Assembly: GCA_947624405.1 (NCBI GenBank)
Contig: CANQKB010000077.1
Span: 1-6,357, forward strand
Direction of reading: 5' to 3'
DNA length: 6,357 bases
Origin: an uncultured Clostridia bacterium
GTDB taxonomy: Bacteria; Bacillota; Clostridia; TANB77; CAG-508
Below are positions 6,050 to 6,357 of the stretch, in pieces (the stretch's first letter is position 1; each line of letters starts with the position of its first letter). The notes under the pieces are model-generated. The model made no database searches, was not told where the DNA came from, and saw only the letters and a list, made by a program, of their open reading frames with translations. The translations under genes and the position numbers were made by a program.

Positions 6050-6357
6050 GGTTACCTAAGCTTAAATGTTGTGATAATTCACAATCAATTTCCGCTAAGC
6101 TACCTGAGGAAATGATTTTAAAAATGTGGCGTTGCGTTCTCCAAGGCGTTTAAGATATTTTGAAATGTTAAAATATAAATACGAATTTAAAAATGTACTA
6201 TCAAAAAAATTAGTAGGTCGAACTCACTTCAATTTTTAAAACATTCCTCCACGCTTAGCTAGTTAGGGTATGACCGATAATTAATCGTTACAATTCAGTG
6301 CTTTTTTAAGAAGCCTGAAAATAGTTGTTTTGAAATGAACGCGTAAGCGACCAAACG
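6050..6357. other. Non-coding right end with extensive secondary structure
   Basis: No reading frame here looks like a gene on either strand, and there is no trace of rpmF or the YceD-type gene often found upstream of plsX. The sequence can fold: a TTGTGA/TCACAA hairpin (6069-6084); a helix of 18 pairs with two bulged A's between 6106-6125 and 6232-6249, extended outward by GCTAAGC (6094-6100) with GCTTAGC (6253-6259); a 7-bp hairpin (6155-6176); a 9-bp hairpin with one bulge (6294-6319); and CGC-GTAA-GCG (6340-6349), a GNRA tetraloop if read as RNA on the plus strand. It is richer in CG steps (GCGTTGCG, ACGCG) than the neighbouring spacers. I do not recognise RNase P, tmRNA, SRP RNA, 6S RNA, a T-box or a group I/II intron. 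It could be part of an unknown structured RNA, a remnant mobile element, or sequence joined in error; it is probably cut by the window end. Confidence 0.4.

Noticed and set aside
6069..6084. TTGTGA-TAAT-TCACAA as a Rex (redox repressor) or CRP-like operator
   Set aside because: The half sites resemble Rex, but the gap between TTGTG and CACAA is two bases too short, and it is too short for CRP as well. It does not sit next to adhE, and it is better explained as a hairpin within the folded right end.
6106..6153. Short open frame ATG ATT TTA on the plus strand (13 codons)
   Set aside because: The GAGGA is almost adjacent to the ATG, too close for initiation, and the segment is one arm of the long helix.
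6050..6357. Right end as RNase P RNA, tmRNA or SRP RNA
   Set aside because: The conserved core sequences of these RNAs are missing; the GAGGAAA at 6106 resembles an RNase P motif, but none of the other RNase P landmarks follow.

Overview
The window is AT-rich, with strong AAGGAGG-type ribosome binding sites and tight intergenic spacers. Its housekeeping proteins (adenylosuccinate synthetase, a fused aldehyde/alcohol dehydrogenase AdhE, acyl carrier protein, PlsX) look clostridial. The best guess is a low-GC anaerobic, fermentative Firmicute of the class Clostridia. I infer this from protein character and composition, not from a phylogenetic marker.

Layout. (1) 1-1152, + strand: purA, lacking its first ~40 codons because the window begins inside the gene. 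(2) 1166-1197: a GC-rich hairpin between convergent genes. (3) 1210-1763, - strand: a two-gene unit with its own promoter (TAGACA-17-TATACT). The first gene is an uncharacterised 90-residue acidic protein; the second is a DUF4160-family protein whose start region appears frameshifted. (4) 1841-1874: a 13-bp hairpin that ends adhE. (5) 1885-4485, - strand: full-length adhE with all catalytic and iron-binding residues. (6) 4579-4596: hairpin after acpP. (7) 4610-4849, - strand: acpP. (8) 4917-5949, - strand: plsX, conserved along its length but broken by one extra base near 5304. (9) 5968-6357: no convincing gene. It holds a 16-bp AT-only palindrome overlapping a likely plsX promoter, then ~300 bases with long-range and local base pairing that resemble part of a structured RNA or a folded element cut by the window end.

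How the genes work together. plsX and acpP form the usual lipid pair: PlsX makes acyl-phosphate from acyl-ACP, and AcpP is the acyl carrier. acpP also seems to have its own promoter over the plsX stop codon. adhE is a separate unit that regenerates NAD+ by reducing acetyl-CoA to ethanol. purA belongs to AMP synthesis and is unrelated in function. The DUF4160 pair is the only accessory-looking element with protein products.

Two separate one-base insertions (plsX near 5304; DUF4160 gene near 1483) suggest residual sequencing or assembly errors, though genuine mutation cannot be excluded. The two places most worth a second look are the DUF4160 pair and the structured non-coding right end. Neither can be called a new system from sequence alone.
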